DNA of 64,000 bases from Siniperca chuatsi (lineage: Eukaryota > Chordata > Actinopteri > Centrarchiformes > Sinipercidae). The stretch spans positions 19,460,262-19,524,261 of the forward strand of contig NC_058063.1 of assembly GCF_020085105.1 (NCBI RefSeq), given 5' to 3'. Numbering within the stretch: position 1 is the first letter of the stretch; every line of letters begins with the position of its first letter. Position numbers and translations under genes: made by a program. This document shows positions 21,650 through 48,300 of the stretch, one piece after another. The notes under the pieces were generated by a model. It was not told where the DNA came from. It saw only the letters and a list, made by a program, of their open reading frames with translations, and did not search any database.

Positions 21650-23500
21650 TTCAGTTTAAAGACGAAGAAGGAGAGGAGGAAGGTGTGTTCGTAGGCAGAG
21701 AGAGAAGAGGAAAGCTAAGAATGTAGGACTGACAGTAGGGACTTTGAATGTTGGGACTATGACAGGGAAGGCTAGAGAGTTGATTGACATGATGCAGAGA
21801 AGGAAGGTGGACATACTGTGTGTCCAGGAGACCAGGTGGAAAGGTAGCAAGGCTAGAAGCTTAGGAGCAGGGTTCAAGTTGTTCTACCATGGGTCAGATA
21901 GGAAGAGAAACGGAGTAGGAGTTATCCTGAAAGAGGAGTTTGTGAGGAATGTTCTAGAGGTGAAAAGAGTATCAGACAGGTTGATGAGTCTGAAGCTGGA
22001 AATTGAAGGGGTGATGTTCAACGTTGTGAGTGGTTATGCCCCACAGGTAGGATGTGAGTTAGAAGAGAAGGAGAAATTCTGGAGAGAGTTAGATGAAGTG
22101 ATGCAGAGCATCCCCAGAGGTGAGAGAGTGGTGATTGGTGCAGATTTCAATGGGCATGTAGGTGAAGGGAACAGGAATGGAGGAGAAGTGTACTGGTGCC
22201 AATTTTTAAGAACAAGGGAGCTGTGCAGAGCTGTGGCAACTACAGAGGAATAAAGCTGATGAGCCATACAATGAAGTTGTGGGAAAGAGTAGTGGAAGCT
22301 AGGCTAAGTGCAGGGGTGAGCATTTGTGAGCAGCGATATGGTTTCATGCCTAGAAAGAGTACAACAGATGCAGTATTTGCTTTGAGGATGCTGATGGAGA
22401 AGTACAGAGAAGGTCATAGGGAGCTGCATTGTGTCTTTGTAGATTTAGAGAAAGCGTATGAGAGGGTGCCGAGAGAGGAGCTGTGGTATTGTATGAGGAA
22501 GTCTGGAGTGGCAGAGAAGTATGTTAGACTGGTGCAGGACATGTATGAGAGCTGTAAGACCGTGGTGAGGTGTGCTGTAGGTGTGACAGAGGAGTTCAAG
22601 GTGGAGGTGGGTCTGCATCAAGGATCGGCTCTGAGCCCCTTCTTGTTTGCTCTGGCGATGGACAGGCTGACAGATGAGGTTAGACAGGAATGTCCATGGA
22701 TTATGATGTTTGCGGATTACATTGTGATTTGTTGTGAGAGCAGGGAAGCAGGTGGAGGAAAATCTAGAGAGATGGAGGTCTGCTCTGGAAAACAGAGGAA
22801 TGAAGCTTAGCCGCAGTAAGACAGAATACATGTGCGTCAATGAGAGGGACCCAGGTGGAATGGTGAGGTTACAGGGAGCAGAGGTGAAGAAGGTGCAGGA
22901 CTTTAAGTACTTAGGGTCAACGGTTCAGAGCAATGAAGACTGTGGAAAAGAGGTGAAGAGGCGAGTGCAAGCAGGTTGGAACGGGTGGAGACAAGTGTCA
23001 GGTGTGTTGTGTGATAAAAGAGTATCAGCAAGAATGAAAGGAAAGGTGTTCGAGACGGTGGTGAGACCAGCGATGTTGTACAGCTTAGAGACAGTGGCAC
23101 TGAAGAAAAGACAAGAGGCAAAGCTGGAGGTAGCAGAGCTTAAGATGTTGAGGTTCTCTTTGGGAGTGACGAGGATGGACAGGATCAGGAATGAGCACAT
23201 CAGAGGGACAGCTCATGTTAGACGTTTCGGAGATAAAGTCAGAGAGGCCAGATTGAGGTGGTTTGGACACGTTCAGAGGAGAGACTGTGAATATATTGGC
23301 AGAAGGATGCTGAGGTTGGAGCTGCCAGGCAGGAGGTCTAGAGGAAGACCAAAGAGGAGATTTATGGATGTAGTGAGAGAGGACATGAAGTTAACTGGTG
23401 TGAGTGAAGAGGATGCAGAGGACAGGGTTAGATGGAGGCACATGATTCGCTGTGGCGACCCCTGAAAGGGAACAGCCAAAAGGAAAAGAAGAAGAAGTTT
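21650..23500 (+). mobile_element. RTE-type non-LTR retrotransposon, internally deleted and inactive
   Basis: Three open segments belong to one element. 21744-22190 is the endonuclease part ([20 protein letters not shown]). 22196-22740 is reverse transcriptase ([39 protein letters not shown]). 22734-23463 is the C-terminal part ending GRPKRRFMDVVREDMK and RWRHMIRCGDP. The endonuclease runs straight into the RT with a frame change at about 22190, so the middle is deleted. A second frame change lies near 22740. The catalytic F-A-D-D box reads FADYI, losing the second aspartate. A GAA-rich tail follows at about 23485-23500. Family assignment (RTE/Rex3-like) is from recalled motifs. Confidence 0.85.
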
Positions 23501-23737
23501 GACCTTGTTGTAAAAATCTAAAAATTCAAAGTTTTATGCGACTGTAGTTAATTAGAAAAGAGTACACCAGAGATACTTTGATGATGGAGAACCAATAAAA
23601 AAAAATCGCCGACTGTCACGGTGATTCTTTGGTGACAACTTCATCCTCCGGAGCAGAAGGTGGCGGTAGTGAGTTCAACTCGAATTAGCAACCAGAATTA
23701 AAGACCAGAAGAAGAAGAAGAAGCCGGAACCGATTCA

Positions 23738-23745
23738 TATAAATA
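23738..23745 (+). promoter_or_regulatory. cmas: Possible TATA box of cmas
   Basis: TATAAATA lies 95 bases before the cmas start codon, suggesting a transcription start near 23770 and a short 5' UTR. A (GAA)n tract (23707-23722) lies just upstream. The spacing is right but function is inferred. Confidence 0.4.
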
Positions 23746-23824
23746 GTCCACTCGCTCTGTTACAATTCTTTCTTCTACAGCGACATTTTGGCGATAACGT
23801 TACCGTGTTGGCTCAAACTACTAA

Positions 23825-29795
<5,971 letters not shown>

Positions 29796-30519
29796 TTTTA
29801 CATTATATCTACATGGAAAGGTTTTAGAGTTAGTGCAGTTTACGCAACTGATAGAAGTAATCAAACAGTGCACATGTACATAAAACATATTACAATATTA
29901 TCTGAGATGTATATCTAATTAGTTAGTAGAATTAAAATAATTCACTCTGTTTACAACCAAATCTCACGCAATCATGTTTTCCTGTTGTTACCTTTTTTTT
30001 TTTTTTTTGCATCAAAATATGAGATTCTTACACATGTTCTTCAGTAATTTTCTAAATTAGGTTATGCTGTGAATACTACAACGGAGTCAGTAGTTAGCGA
30101 ACCTTAGTTTATTGTAGCACTTGGGGTTTGAGACAGAATTGCTTCCTTGTCAGTCGAGGTTGAGCGTAAAGATACAAAATGTTGCTCCAAACGCACAGGA
30201 TAAAGAACCCACTACCAAAACCCAAACCACTAGACTGGAAACTGCTAATCTTGTCTTTTAAAACAAGAACACAAGGACTAACATACACAACAACCAAATC
30301 TAAGTGTGGAATGATTAGATGGAAATTTAGATTTTTAAAACTTAAAATGCTTTGGTATTTTATATATACATTAAAGCGTTTTAAACCAAAATATAACTAG
30401 TTGAATGTATCACTTTTTGACAAGTCTTCTGTACTCCCTTTACTTTATCTGTCACATGAAACAGTCAAAGGAAAAACTGTCCCTGTCATGCTGTATTTAC
30501 CCCCTTGTTTATATTTCTC

Positions 30520-30800
30520 ATGTGTTGGATATTTTGGGAAATATGCTTATTCGCTTTCTTGCTAAGAGTTAGATGAGAAGCTTGATACCACTCCAATGTC
30601 TGATGGGTAAATATGAAGCTACATACGTAGGTGGATTTTGTTACTTAGAGCCAGGCTAGCTGTTTACCCCTGCTACCAGTTTTTATGCTAAGCTAACAGG
30701 CTGCTATCTGTAGCCTTATGTTACTAGACAGATGTGAAAGTGGTATCGAACCTTTTATCTAACTCTCAGCAAGAAAGCGAATTAAAGTATTTTTGCCAAA
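30520..30800. mobile_element. Fold-back (MITE-like) repeat with inverted arms
   Basis: The left arm reads CGCTTTCTTGCTAAGAGTTA and the right arm TAACTCTCAGCAAGAAAGCG: near-perfect inverted copies about 200 bp apart, around a core containing 'TATGCTAAGCTAACAGGCTG'. The same family occurs at 6390-6560, 12930-13140, 31925-32070, 34825-35110 and 61140-61265. Confidence 0.7.
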
Positions 30801-32584
30801 ACTGTTGTGGTAACTTTGCGGATCTAAATGGGATTAATGACTAGCTTGTAGCTGCTAGTTGTTAAGAGATTAGTAGGTGACCTGAATGGTCAGTTTACTG
30901 TTTGCTGGTTGTCCGGTAAATAATGGGGTAGGGGTGGGCGGATCAATACCAGAATATCGATACTACAGATACTACGTCGCATTTTGAAGATGGATTCTAG
31001 CGTCAATAAGAAGTTTCTCTCTTCTACGTTGTACCCATCAAAGAGTAGAACTGTCTGTGCAAACAACGTTCAGACGTCGTGAACACATCTAAGTGGATGA
31101 AGTCTTTGCTTCTCCACTGCTGTTGTCATGTTGTGCGCACTCCAACAACATACACACTGTGCACACCTCACTAGTTTAATCGAACACATAATTGCAGTGA
31201 TGGCTGAGCGAAAGACAATCATCGTTTGGAGCTATTTCACAGCTGTGAATGGGGGGGGAGTATCGGTTTTGATATCGGCGATACTGGCCCTGTATTACTT
31301 GGTATCGGATCAAAACCAAATTTTGCAGTATCGCCTACCCCTACAGTGGGGGTGGTTTCATATGGTGCAGGGCCTGCATTTGCACTGTTAATCAGTCAGT
31401 GGAATAATGCCTGTGTGTGTTCTATTTATTGATGTACGGCAATATGTAATTATGTATGGGATGTCATTTGGCTCATTTACATGATTTTAGTTCATTTATA
31501 ACTGTGTATCATGTAGTACCAAATAATTTTGTGTGTGAATAATTATCAATGAAGTTGTCTATTAAAGATTGATTGACTCTGTCTTGTGTTGGACGGTGTA
31601 GTCCCTCATTCGTCCAGGAGTGTTCTATCGTAGAAAAGGTTTCAGTCGTAGCCATCTGGACACTGTTTTCAGAATCAAGACGTTTCGGCTCCCATCCGGA
31701 AGTCATTCTCAATTGTGAGTCTTGTGTTTTTAATATGTGGCAAAGGCTTACCAACACAACTCAGCAGGAACACAAAACACCAAACCTTGGAATCCCTTAA
31801 AGGAATCCAGGAATTAACTGGCCCAGTTTAGAAATAGTTGTAGCACACGACGCCCGTAAAACCACAACTTGTTTTAACGTTTCTGTTTGTGTAAAGATTA
31901 AAAAAACAAGATCACATCTTAAGCTCACTAACATAATTAGTTAGCTTTAAAGGTGCTTTTAAGCTAAGCTAATAGTTTCCTGGCTCTAGCTTTATATTTA
32001 GCATGCAGACATGAGAGTGGTAAAAAGCTGTACACCATTAGGAAACAAAAATTGTCTTTGGGTCTTGTCAGATGAGGTATTAATTAATTAAATAATTAAG
32101 ATTTGTAGCAACTATAAAGCATAGTAAAGAACACACACCAATACAGTAAGAAAGAGAGAACATGCTAATGCTTTTTGTAAACCAAAACTTTCTTGTGCAT
32201 GTGCAGCATCCCCCTCATCTCACACATGACTCAGTGTCACACAAAACCAAAAATAAAATAGTTCCTCACGGAAAAGCATTTTCACGCAGGCAAGTCAGGG
32301 TGTGGTGTCATAGTTTAATTTCTCTCTTTGCTGAAGCCATGAGTGAATGGCTGCACATGCGAACGCTGATCAGTAAATACGGCAGCCAGGGCCCCCCCAA
32401 AGTCCCAGGTTCACTGTGAGTCGGTTGTTGGTAATTTCTTTGATTACTTGCAAATTTGCACTACTAAAGGACAAAATTGACTGCATTATTATGTAATCTT
32501 GTGGATTGTTACGTATATTGTGCTCACCTGGTGCACTGAATTTGTATGAATTTGAATGTGCATGTTTGCAGTGTTAATGGCTAC

Positions 32585-33480
32585 CTGGAGACAGCGGGAG
32601 TCATTGTAAGGACCTCCTCAGGTGCCGAATTAAAAACATTAAAAAAAAAGGTGGAGGTTTGGATTGAGTCAAGGGTGCATGTGGAGGACTTAAGTGTTGT
32701 TACCACTTCCCTGAGCATTTCACTGTCAGCTGGGCTAAAAGTGTCCAGCAGGGCTTCACACTGTATGCTGGATGTTTCTTCAGTTGTTGTGGCATTGTGG
32801 AGTTGACAGATGTTAGACCTGATGTTGGCTGTCTTCTCTTTGAAGTACTCCGCAAATTCATCACCTTTAGAAGCGATAAGATGGTTGCTATGGTCTGTAA
32901 CAGGGTTAATGAGGTGATCAATGGTGTTAAAAAGCACTCTGGGGTTGCTTATGTTAGAATTTATCAGGTTAAAAAGATAAAATTGCATAGAAGTCTGAAT
33001 TGCTTTATTATAAAATGTATTTTTTCTGGTAAATTCCCTTTATGCACATGTAACTTAGTTTTGCGCCATTTTTAGTGGTTTCATAATTCTTCCATTGCAT
33101 GCTTTCATCTTTTTAATAATTGTTCTAATTTTTAGTGGTGCAACAGCATCAAGGGCTGTAGCCAAGTTATTGTTAAATGCATTAAGGAGACTGTCACTTG
33201 AGGAGTGAGTAGATGTAATCTGGTTTTTGACAACATGTGCTCAGAAGTTTGAGGTTGCTTCAGGAGTAAGAAAGACAGTGTTTGTTTGTTTTTTTACCAC
33301 TTGCTCTATAGAAGTTTACAGTGTACAATAAAAGACAACAAAATACACAGTGGTGGTCAGAGAGATCCAAGTCAACAACAGAAGAAACATTTAAGTTCAG
33401 CCCATTGTCATCAGTAAGGTAATTTATACAAACGTATTTGTTGGATAATGACCTTACATTAAAAACAGCTATATTTCATT
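32585..33480 (-). mobile_element. LINE remnant (L2/Rex1-like), inactive
   Basis: On the minus strand, 32581-32988 encodes text typical of the region before the RT core of fish L2/Rex-type LINEs (NPRVLFNTIDHLINP, 'DEFAEYFKEKTANIRS', LKSSTCTLDSIQTSTF). It stops after EEVLTMTPAVSR without RT motifs. Noncoding LINE-like sequence continues to about 33480. The clade name is uncertain. Confidence 0.65.
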
Positions 33481-34824
33481 TTGATGGCATATGGACTATG
33501 TTTTTATAATAATGCATCATATTTTATAAGCATATCATATGTTCTAAAATCCTAACCTGAAAAGTAACTAGTAACTGTAGTTATTAGATAAATGTAGTGG
33601 AGTAAAAAGTACATGTAGTAAAGTAGAAGTATAAAGAAGTGTAAAATGGATTCTGTGGTAGTTTAAGGTTTTGTCACTACCTGTTTTATTTTGTAGTGTG
33701 TTCCCCCTCTTGTGGGTCTTGTGGTTTTACTTCCTGGCTTTGTTTTCCCTCCAGTTTTGATTGTTGGCCCTTCCTTAATTGTAGGGTATTTAGTCTGTGT
33801 CTCTGTCTTTGTTCAGTGTTGGGTCATTGTTGTTTCACATAGTGTTGTTCCTGCCTTGAGTTTTGATCCTGTCTAGAGAGTGTTCCTGACCTTGGTGTGT
33901 CGCCATTTGGTGCTCCTTTTGTTGTACCTGGTTCCCCGGCATTTTTACAGTGAGTTCTGTTTTATATTCTTTGTCTCCCGTGGACCTTGGTTGGATTCTG
34001 GATTTTTGTAATTTGCCTGCCTAGTGAACTATTTTGCCACCTTGGATTCACTTCCCTGCTTCCACCACTGCCAGCCAGTAACCTATCTGCCTTTTGCCTG
34101 TTAGTTACCTGTCTGCCTACCGGTCTGCCTGTACCTGCCTGTACCTGCTTGTAAACCACAACACCCTTAATAAACACTGTAGCCATCCGGCTACTTCACC
34201 CTGATACCGCTTCCTAATAATCTACTTTTGGGTCCACATGCCACTACACAGCACATACGACAGATTCATTCTGGTAAAGTACAAGTAACTAATAAAGTAC
34301 AGTATTTGTATGGAGATTTATAATATACAAATACAATTTAATTATCTTTATACAAGAGCAAATCCTGTTTGTCTCTCGAAAGCTGGAACAAATCTTCCCC
34401 CTGGTGTTCAATGATTGAACTACAGCTGAGAGCTTTGGGAGGAATATAAATGTTACACTGGAAGAGAAACAAATTCTTTTTCATAAAAACTTACAAAATA
34501 ACAAAGATTCATTAGTCTGTTTCTCAAAAGCATATATTATTCTCTTTCTTTAGCATGAAATCAGCAGTGCTGTCCATGTTAAACTGTCCTTAAGAAAGAC
34601 ACTGAATCCCTATGTCATATGTTGTGAATAAAACTAATGTAACATTTACTAAAATGATAATACACAACCTCTCAATATGATCAACATCTAATTGTCTACT
34701 TTCATGCCAGCAATACATTTGTAAAATTACAGCAAGTATTCAGCATTTTTCTTTTTGTAGTGCTACCTTGTTTAACCATATTTTCAATTAAAATGAACAA
34801 AATTAAACCTCAAGTCAATTAAAG

Positions 34825-35110
34825 GAATTGTTCAACATTTTGGGAAATATGCTTATTCGCTTTCTTGCTGAGAGTTAGATGAGCTACAGCCAGCAGGTGG
34901 TTACCTATCAGCACTTCTAAAGCTCATTTAGAGGATTTTGTCACCTACCTACCTAGCTCCTGTTTCCAGTCTCTATGCTAAGCTAACCGGCTGCTGGCTG
35001 TAGCTAGTCTCTATGCTAAGCTAAGCTAACCGGCTGCTGGCTGTAGCTTCATATTTACCGTACAGACATATCGATCTTCTCATCCAACACTCTGCAAGAA
35101 AATGAAAGTC
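34825..35110. mobile_element. Fold-back repeat, second copy with partly duplicated core
   Basis: It starts 'TTTTGGGAAATATGCTTATTC' minus one base and shows the phrase GCTAAGCTAACCGGCTGCTG twice, about 50 bp apart, so the core is duplicated in this copy. Its right arm (TCTCATCCAACACTCTGCAAG) is more diverged than at 30.5 kb. Confidence 0.6.
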
Positions 35111-36009
35111 GAACTATTTCTCTAAAGCTCAATCTTGAGATAATGACCACAGTTATTGTAAGAATAATATCAAAAACAGATGTCCGGATGTATCAGAAAA
35201 TGTGATTGTTTTAATAAATGATCAGCAAATCATTTAAAATACAACATTAAAATCTCTCATCTGTATTAATAAACTATTCACAGTCAGACAACAACATCTG
35301 CCAACAGAAAGTTTTAAAGTTGCAATATGTAAGAATGTGAAGGGGTTAGGGTTAGGGTTATTTACATGTAATAATCGCTTTGTAGGCTATTGCCAATGTG
35401 TGAACGGATTGTAGTGTAACTTAAAAAACGAGAACTTCCCCAACGTTGCCTATAACAGCCTGTGGACTAATTTCTATGTAAAGGACTCGGGACGTTTTTT
35501 TTCCGGTAAAATCCAAAGGATGTGACCTTTATGCGCGCTCCCGAGTGATTTCTCCTCTGGTCTCCTACAGCGCCAACAGTGTGCTACTAATACTAGCTAA
35601 CGTTAGCTTAGAAATGGAGCTCGCTAAGGTCAACAAATGACCGGCACCCACCACAACACAGAGTCCCACACAAAGTCCAAAGTCAAAGCTAACATTACTG
35701 CAAAGCATGTGAAATATACTGTGATATTGTGGTTTCAGCTGGCTAATGTTAGCTAACGTTAGCTTGCTTGTTAACGCGGACGAATTGCTAGATAGCAAAC
35801 GTAGCAAAATACTGTCTTGAGTGGATAACGTTAGCCAATTCATCCAGAATCCCAGGGCTGATCTGGCTGATAGATTGGCTAGCTTGCTGTTTGCAGGTTG
35901 CTTAATCAGATGGCATTGCAGAGCAGCCTGCGCTGGATCCATGCAATGTGGCTGAGTTGCAGCTGGCTAGCTAAGCTTAGCTTGCTTGCTCGCTAATGTC
36001 GCTAGCAAA

Positions 36010-36540
36010 ATACTATGACTGTGTCTCAATTTGCATACTTCCATACTTACACTTACTATTTTGAGTGCATAAGTGCATTCAGACTGACATTTATGGCAAA
36101 ATGCTGTACACTACAAGTACCCGGATGATGTACTCATAACAGTCAAAAAGTTGAGTGTGGAATGCAGGACACTTCTGACCCTCAATGGTCGCCATCTTGG
36201 TCGCCATCATAGTGGAAGGGGAGCGGTTGCAGTTGCTCCGGTGAACACAGCGCTATAAAAATGTGAGTTATACATGTGTTTTTTCCACCATGTACCACTA
36301 TACTGTTGTCAGATACAAGCCATCAGTATGTTTATTGGGTTAATTTAGTCTGTAATGATTTGGTACCACGAACGGTTGCAATTTACCATTAAAAAGAAGA
36401 CGAAGAAGCAGTCAATTGTTGCGATTTCATTTCCAGTAAGTGCACAACAGCCGTGTTCGATTTGAGACAACACTACCGTGACGAAATTCAAGTACTACGC
36501 ACTAGTCAGTACATAGTGTACACAGTGTACTAGCCAAGAG
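36010..36540. mobile_element. MITE-like element, possibly nested in a larger one
   Basis: It begins CTGTGTCTCAATTTGCATAC and ends near GTACATAGTGTACACAGTGT, wording known from fish hAT- or Harbinger-type MITEs. It lies within 35310-36930, whose own ends (TTAAAGTTGCAATATGT and, reversed, TTAAAGGTTCTGTGTTT) look like weak inverted repeats. No transposase is present. Confidence 0.45.
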
Positions 36541-37069
36541 CGTTGCAAGGCAGGGGCGGCCAAATACCTAACTGTACCCTAAACTAAGCTAGGGTTAGCC
36601 GGCTGGATGTGGCTTGGCTGCACGGTGTGGGTCTGGTGTTGGTTGCTTCGTGGCGTTGGCTGATGGGGTGATGCAAACGGCAAGCTAGTTAATATTATGG
36701 AGCTAATGGTCCAAATAGGGACATTACAGATAGTAACATTATTCTAAATATGATACAAATTGTTATATAAATTGTTATAAATACAAAATTTTCCAGCATT
36801 CAGTGTTCATTTCAGCATCACTGTCCTGGGCAGTCCCAGGATGATGAGCAACAGGATGCTGACTGTAGTTAACTTAACGGCCACTGGTGTCACTATTAAC
36901 AAGGATTTTCTGAAAGTTAAACACAGAACCTTTAAGAAGCCAACAATGAATATTTATATAGATTTTTTTTAAAGACCAGAATTTCTTGTTTTACAGAGCA
37001 ACTAAATGCATGAGTAGGCATTTTAAAAAGAGAAGAAGAAACAACAAATAACTTTCAGGTGTTGTTCTG

Positions 37070-45345
<8,276 letters not shown>

Positions 45346-45349
45346 CCTG

Positions 45350-48300
45350 TGGAAAGCGAGAGCGAGAGAGAAAAATATACAGTTGAATCAAGACTGACCA
45401 GTTTTTGAAACAACAACAACAGCAAGAAGCTATAGCATTTTTAAAAATGTCCTTCAAAAAAACTCTTTGGCAGAGTTTAGACATAAGGACAATGGCTTGT
45501 AATTATTACTTTGATATTGCTTTAAAGACACATATTTTCTTCCCAATTTAGTCATTCCCAATGTGTAACACTGTCCTGGCGAGGGTGTAGACTACCAAGT
45601 GAATCCGCAAGTGATGGAGAGAAAGAAGTTTCACCAGCAGAGTTTTTGGCTGTGCAGACGTCCACGCTTTCTCTCCCAGATCCCACTACCTAACTTATGG
45701 TTCAAGTACATTTTTAGTAAAAATACATCTGTCTATCCCGCTGGAACTGCAAAGAGTTTTTCCAAAAACTCTTACTGAGCAACCTTGTTCCCCAGAAATT
45801 ATGTTCATATACTGAATAATAATTCATTTGCAACAGTGAATAAGTCTTGAGAGAAATGTAATGTAAAGTGTTGCATATAACTAACTATATGCCAGACTCA
45901 GGATGCAAGTCCTGGTCTCCGGTATCAAAGTCCTGTGCTAATAATCCAGGCAGCAATTACATTTCCATCAAAAGAAGGTAACTGGCAAAACAAATTAGCA
46001 GTATACATAATTTCTAGGAGACCGGGTTGAATTGACATACCATAGATTTACCCTGTTTGGATCATTAAATTCTGGTGTCAGCTGTTTCTTCTTTGCCCAC
46101 AGGGTGTACCAGGGCAAAAAATACTACTGCCGTTCAATTATGAGGGTGGAAATATTGATCGCCGCTCCATTTGTCCAACACCTTGTATCTCAAGGAGGCC
46201 AGATTGTCATGAAGTCTGGCTTGGATGATCCCCAAAAGATCCTTAATGTTTTTGGTGAGCACTGACCTTTTGTTTAGTGCCAACATCAGGTTAAACTTTG
46301 TCCTTGACCAATACTTTTGACTATGATGTTATATCTTTTAATAACCTTTATTCTAGCAACACTTCAAGGCCAAAATATCCACATTTGGATCTAATGTGCA
46401 GATTGCCATGAAACTTGGTCAACACATACAATAAACCCTTTTTAGTTCAATAACCCCATGACCTTTACTCGAGCATCAACTTCAGGACAAGCACTTTTTG
46501 CCTCACCATTGGTAAGTCTTTAAATATAGGCAATTTGTCAGTGTCTTGCTAATGTGACAGCTGTTTGACCTTTTAAGTGAAACTGCAAAGAGGAGTGGAA
46601 AGGCTCGAAACAGTTATATGACAAGCAGTTTATCTATTGCAATTTTGACAAGGCAATGCAATCAAAACAAAGTAGTCATGTTGGGGTTTTTTGTGTATTT
46701 TAGATGGAACATACAGGACTTTAAAATGGAGAAGAGCTTGCTTCAGCCGGAGTTTTGTCCCTTCTGCCATAGCAGTCCGGTACAAAGTGCCTTGCTGACA
46801 CTGTTGTGAGCTGGGATACTGGAAGGGGCATGAATGAATGGAGACATGAAGATTTGATTTGATTGAAGTGTTGCCTATATCGGTATGTTGCTGTGTGTAT
46901 ATCTGTACTGTATGCTTCTGTGTTGTGCTGGCTGTGAAAACAAATCTCCCTCTTGGACAATAAATCTAAATCTAAGTGTGGGAGAACTGCAAAGGAAAAA
47001 AAGGTGTAATGGGAGAAAAAGTAGATCTATGTATCTATGTAGAGTCACACATGTCTGCGCTAACTGCCAATTTGGTATTAATATGTGGCTACATAGGCCT
47101 ATTCATTAAGTTTACTACCTGGAATTAATTTGTCAACAGCTCAAAAACAGATGAGGGCAGGTTACATTCAGCAACAGTCTTTAGATGTGATTAAATAACC
47201 ATAAACATCTGTTAATATCTTTTATATATCTTTTCAACTGGCTCAAAATACTTTCTACATTCTTATGGTAGTTTTTACAGGCTGGAAAATGTTGTCAACT
47301 AAAAAGAAAAAAGGTATAATTTCTGTAATTGTGTCTTTTAAAAAAAGGTTCCTCCTGATAGAGTAAACCGCATGGTCCTTTCCCATAACACCTCTAACTT
47401 GCCTCTAAATCCTTCCGCAACTTATAGCTTTGAGCTTCATTACCCTGAAGGAAGTTGGTTTGCAGCCAAGAGATCACAAAGCACAAACAAGCATCTGTAT
47501 TCAATTCATTGCATTAACGTTAATATCAAAATATTAATAGAGACACTCCTGCCAACTTAATAAAAGAAATGATTAGAGCCAAGACATGTGAACTGCAAAT
47601 AAGGAGTCTTTCAGAATAAAGTGCTTGACTGAAGTGCACTTATGTTATGCAAATATGTTGACCTGTTGAGCCGTTTGATAGCTAAAGGAGCCTCTTACTT
47701 AACACTTTGTCTCACTGGTTAAAACATCCTTACTGCTGGTTCCTTGGGATAATGGTGATTTGGGAGTTTTAGGAAGTAAAGTTATTGAGGAACTTCAGTT
47801 TAGAGCTGAAATTATCAGTCGATTAATCAATTAGTCAATCAAGAGTGAAAATAATCGAACACTTTTGGTCGTTTTTCAAGCACAAACAGCAAACATTCTC
47901 TTGTTCTTGCTACTCTAATGTGAGGATTTGGTGCTTTTCTTTGCTTTATATTGGTGTCAGGTGAATATATTTGTAGGACTGTAGGTCAGTCAAAACAAGA
48001 CATTTAAATAAGTGTTTGCTGCAGCGCTACTTCAGGTAACAATGTAAATTTAATTACCTTTGACATTTAAGACCCATCAAGTGACACGTGGTAGAAGACA
48101 TCTCATTTTACATACAACACATTGGACTGTTATTGCAACTCTTATTGGTTTCTGCACTTGTCCCTTGTAAATAAACGTTTTCTTGAAATACTTCAGATAA
48201 GCATTAAACATGAAATAAGAGACTAAAAGTTGATACCTTTCCTGTTGGTGGGTCTGATTTTAAAATATGTCCAAAAAGCTCCAGAGATGTACAAAAAAAA

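Larger units (their letters stand above)
29800..37069. other. Gene-free repeat field between cmas and the TRIM gene
   Basis: No supportable exon. It contains fold-back repeats (30520-30800, 34825-35110, reverse piece 31925-32070), a repeat with 'AGACGTTTCGGCTCCCATCC' (31580-31730), a LINE remnant (32585-33480), a teleost element ending in a 'TAATAAACACTGTAGCCATC' tail (33650-34235), and a nested MITE block (35310-36930). cmas 3' UTR occupies the first few hundred bases; ATTAAA at 29931-29936 could be its polyadenylation signal. Confidence 0.6.

Noticed and set aside
32339-32418. Exon-like stretch (MSEWLHMRTLISKYGS...) ending at a GTGAGT donor
   Set aside because: No acceptor-to-donor partner could be found; the next candidate exon (32571-32621) is antisense LINE sequence. 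It may be a relic of a gene but I cannot support it.
35341-35361. Three telomere-like GGGTTA units
   Set aside because: Too short to be a meaningful interstitial telomere; repeats of this length arise by chance or within transposons.
35565-35942. 125-codon minus-strand open frame rich in Leu and Ser
   Set aside because: It overlaps repetitive GCTAACGTTAGC sequence in a MITE-rich block and has no family motif.
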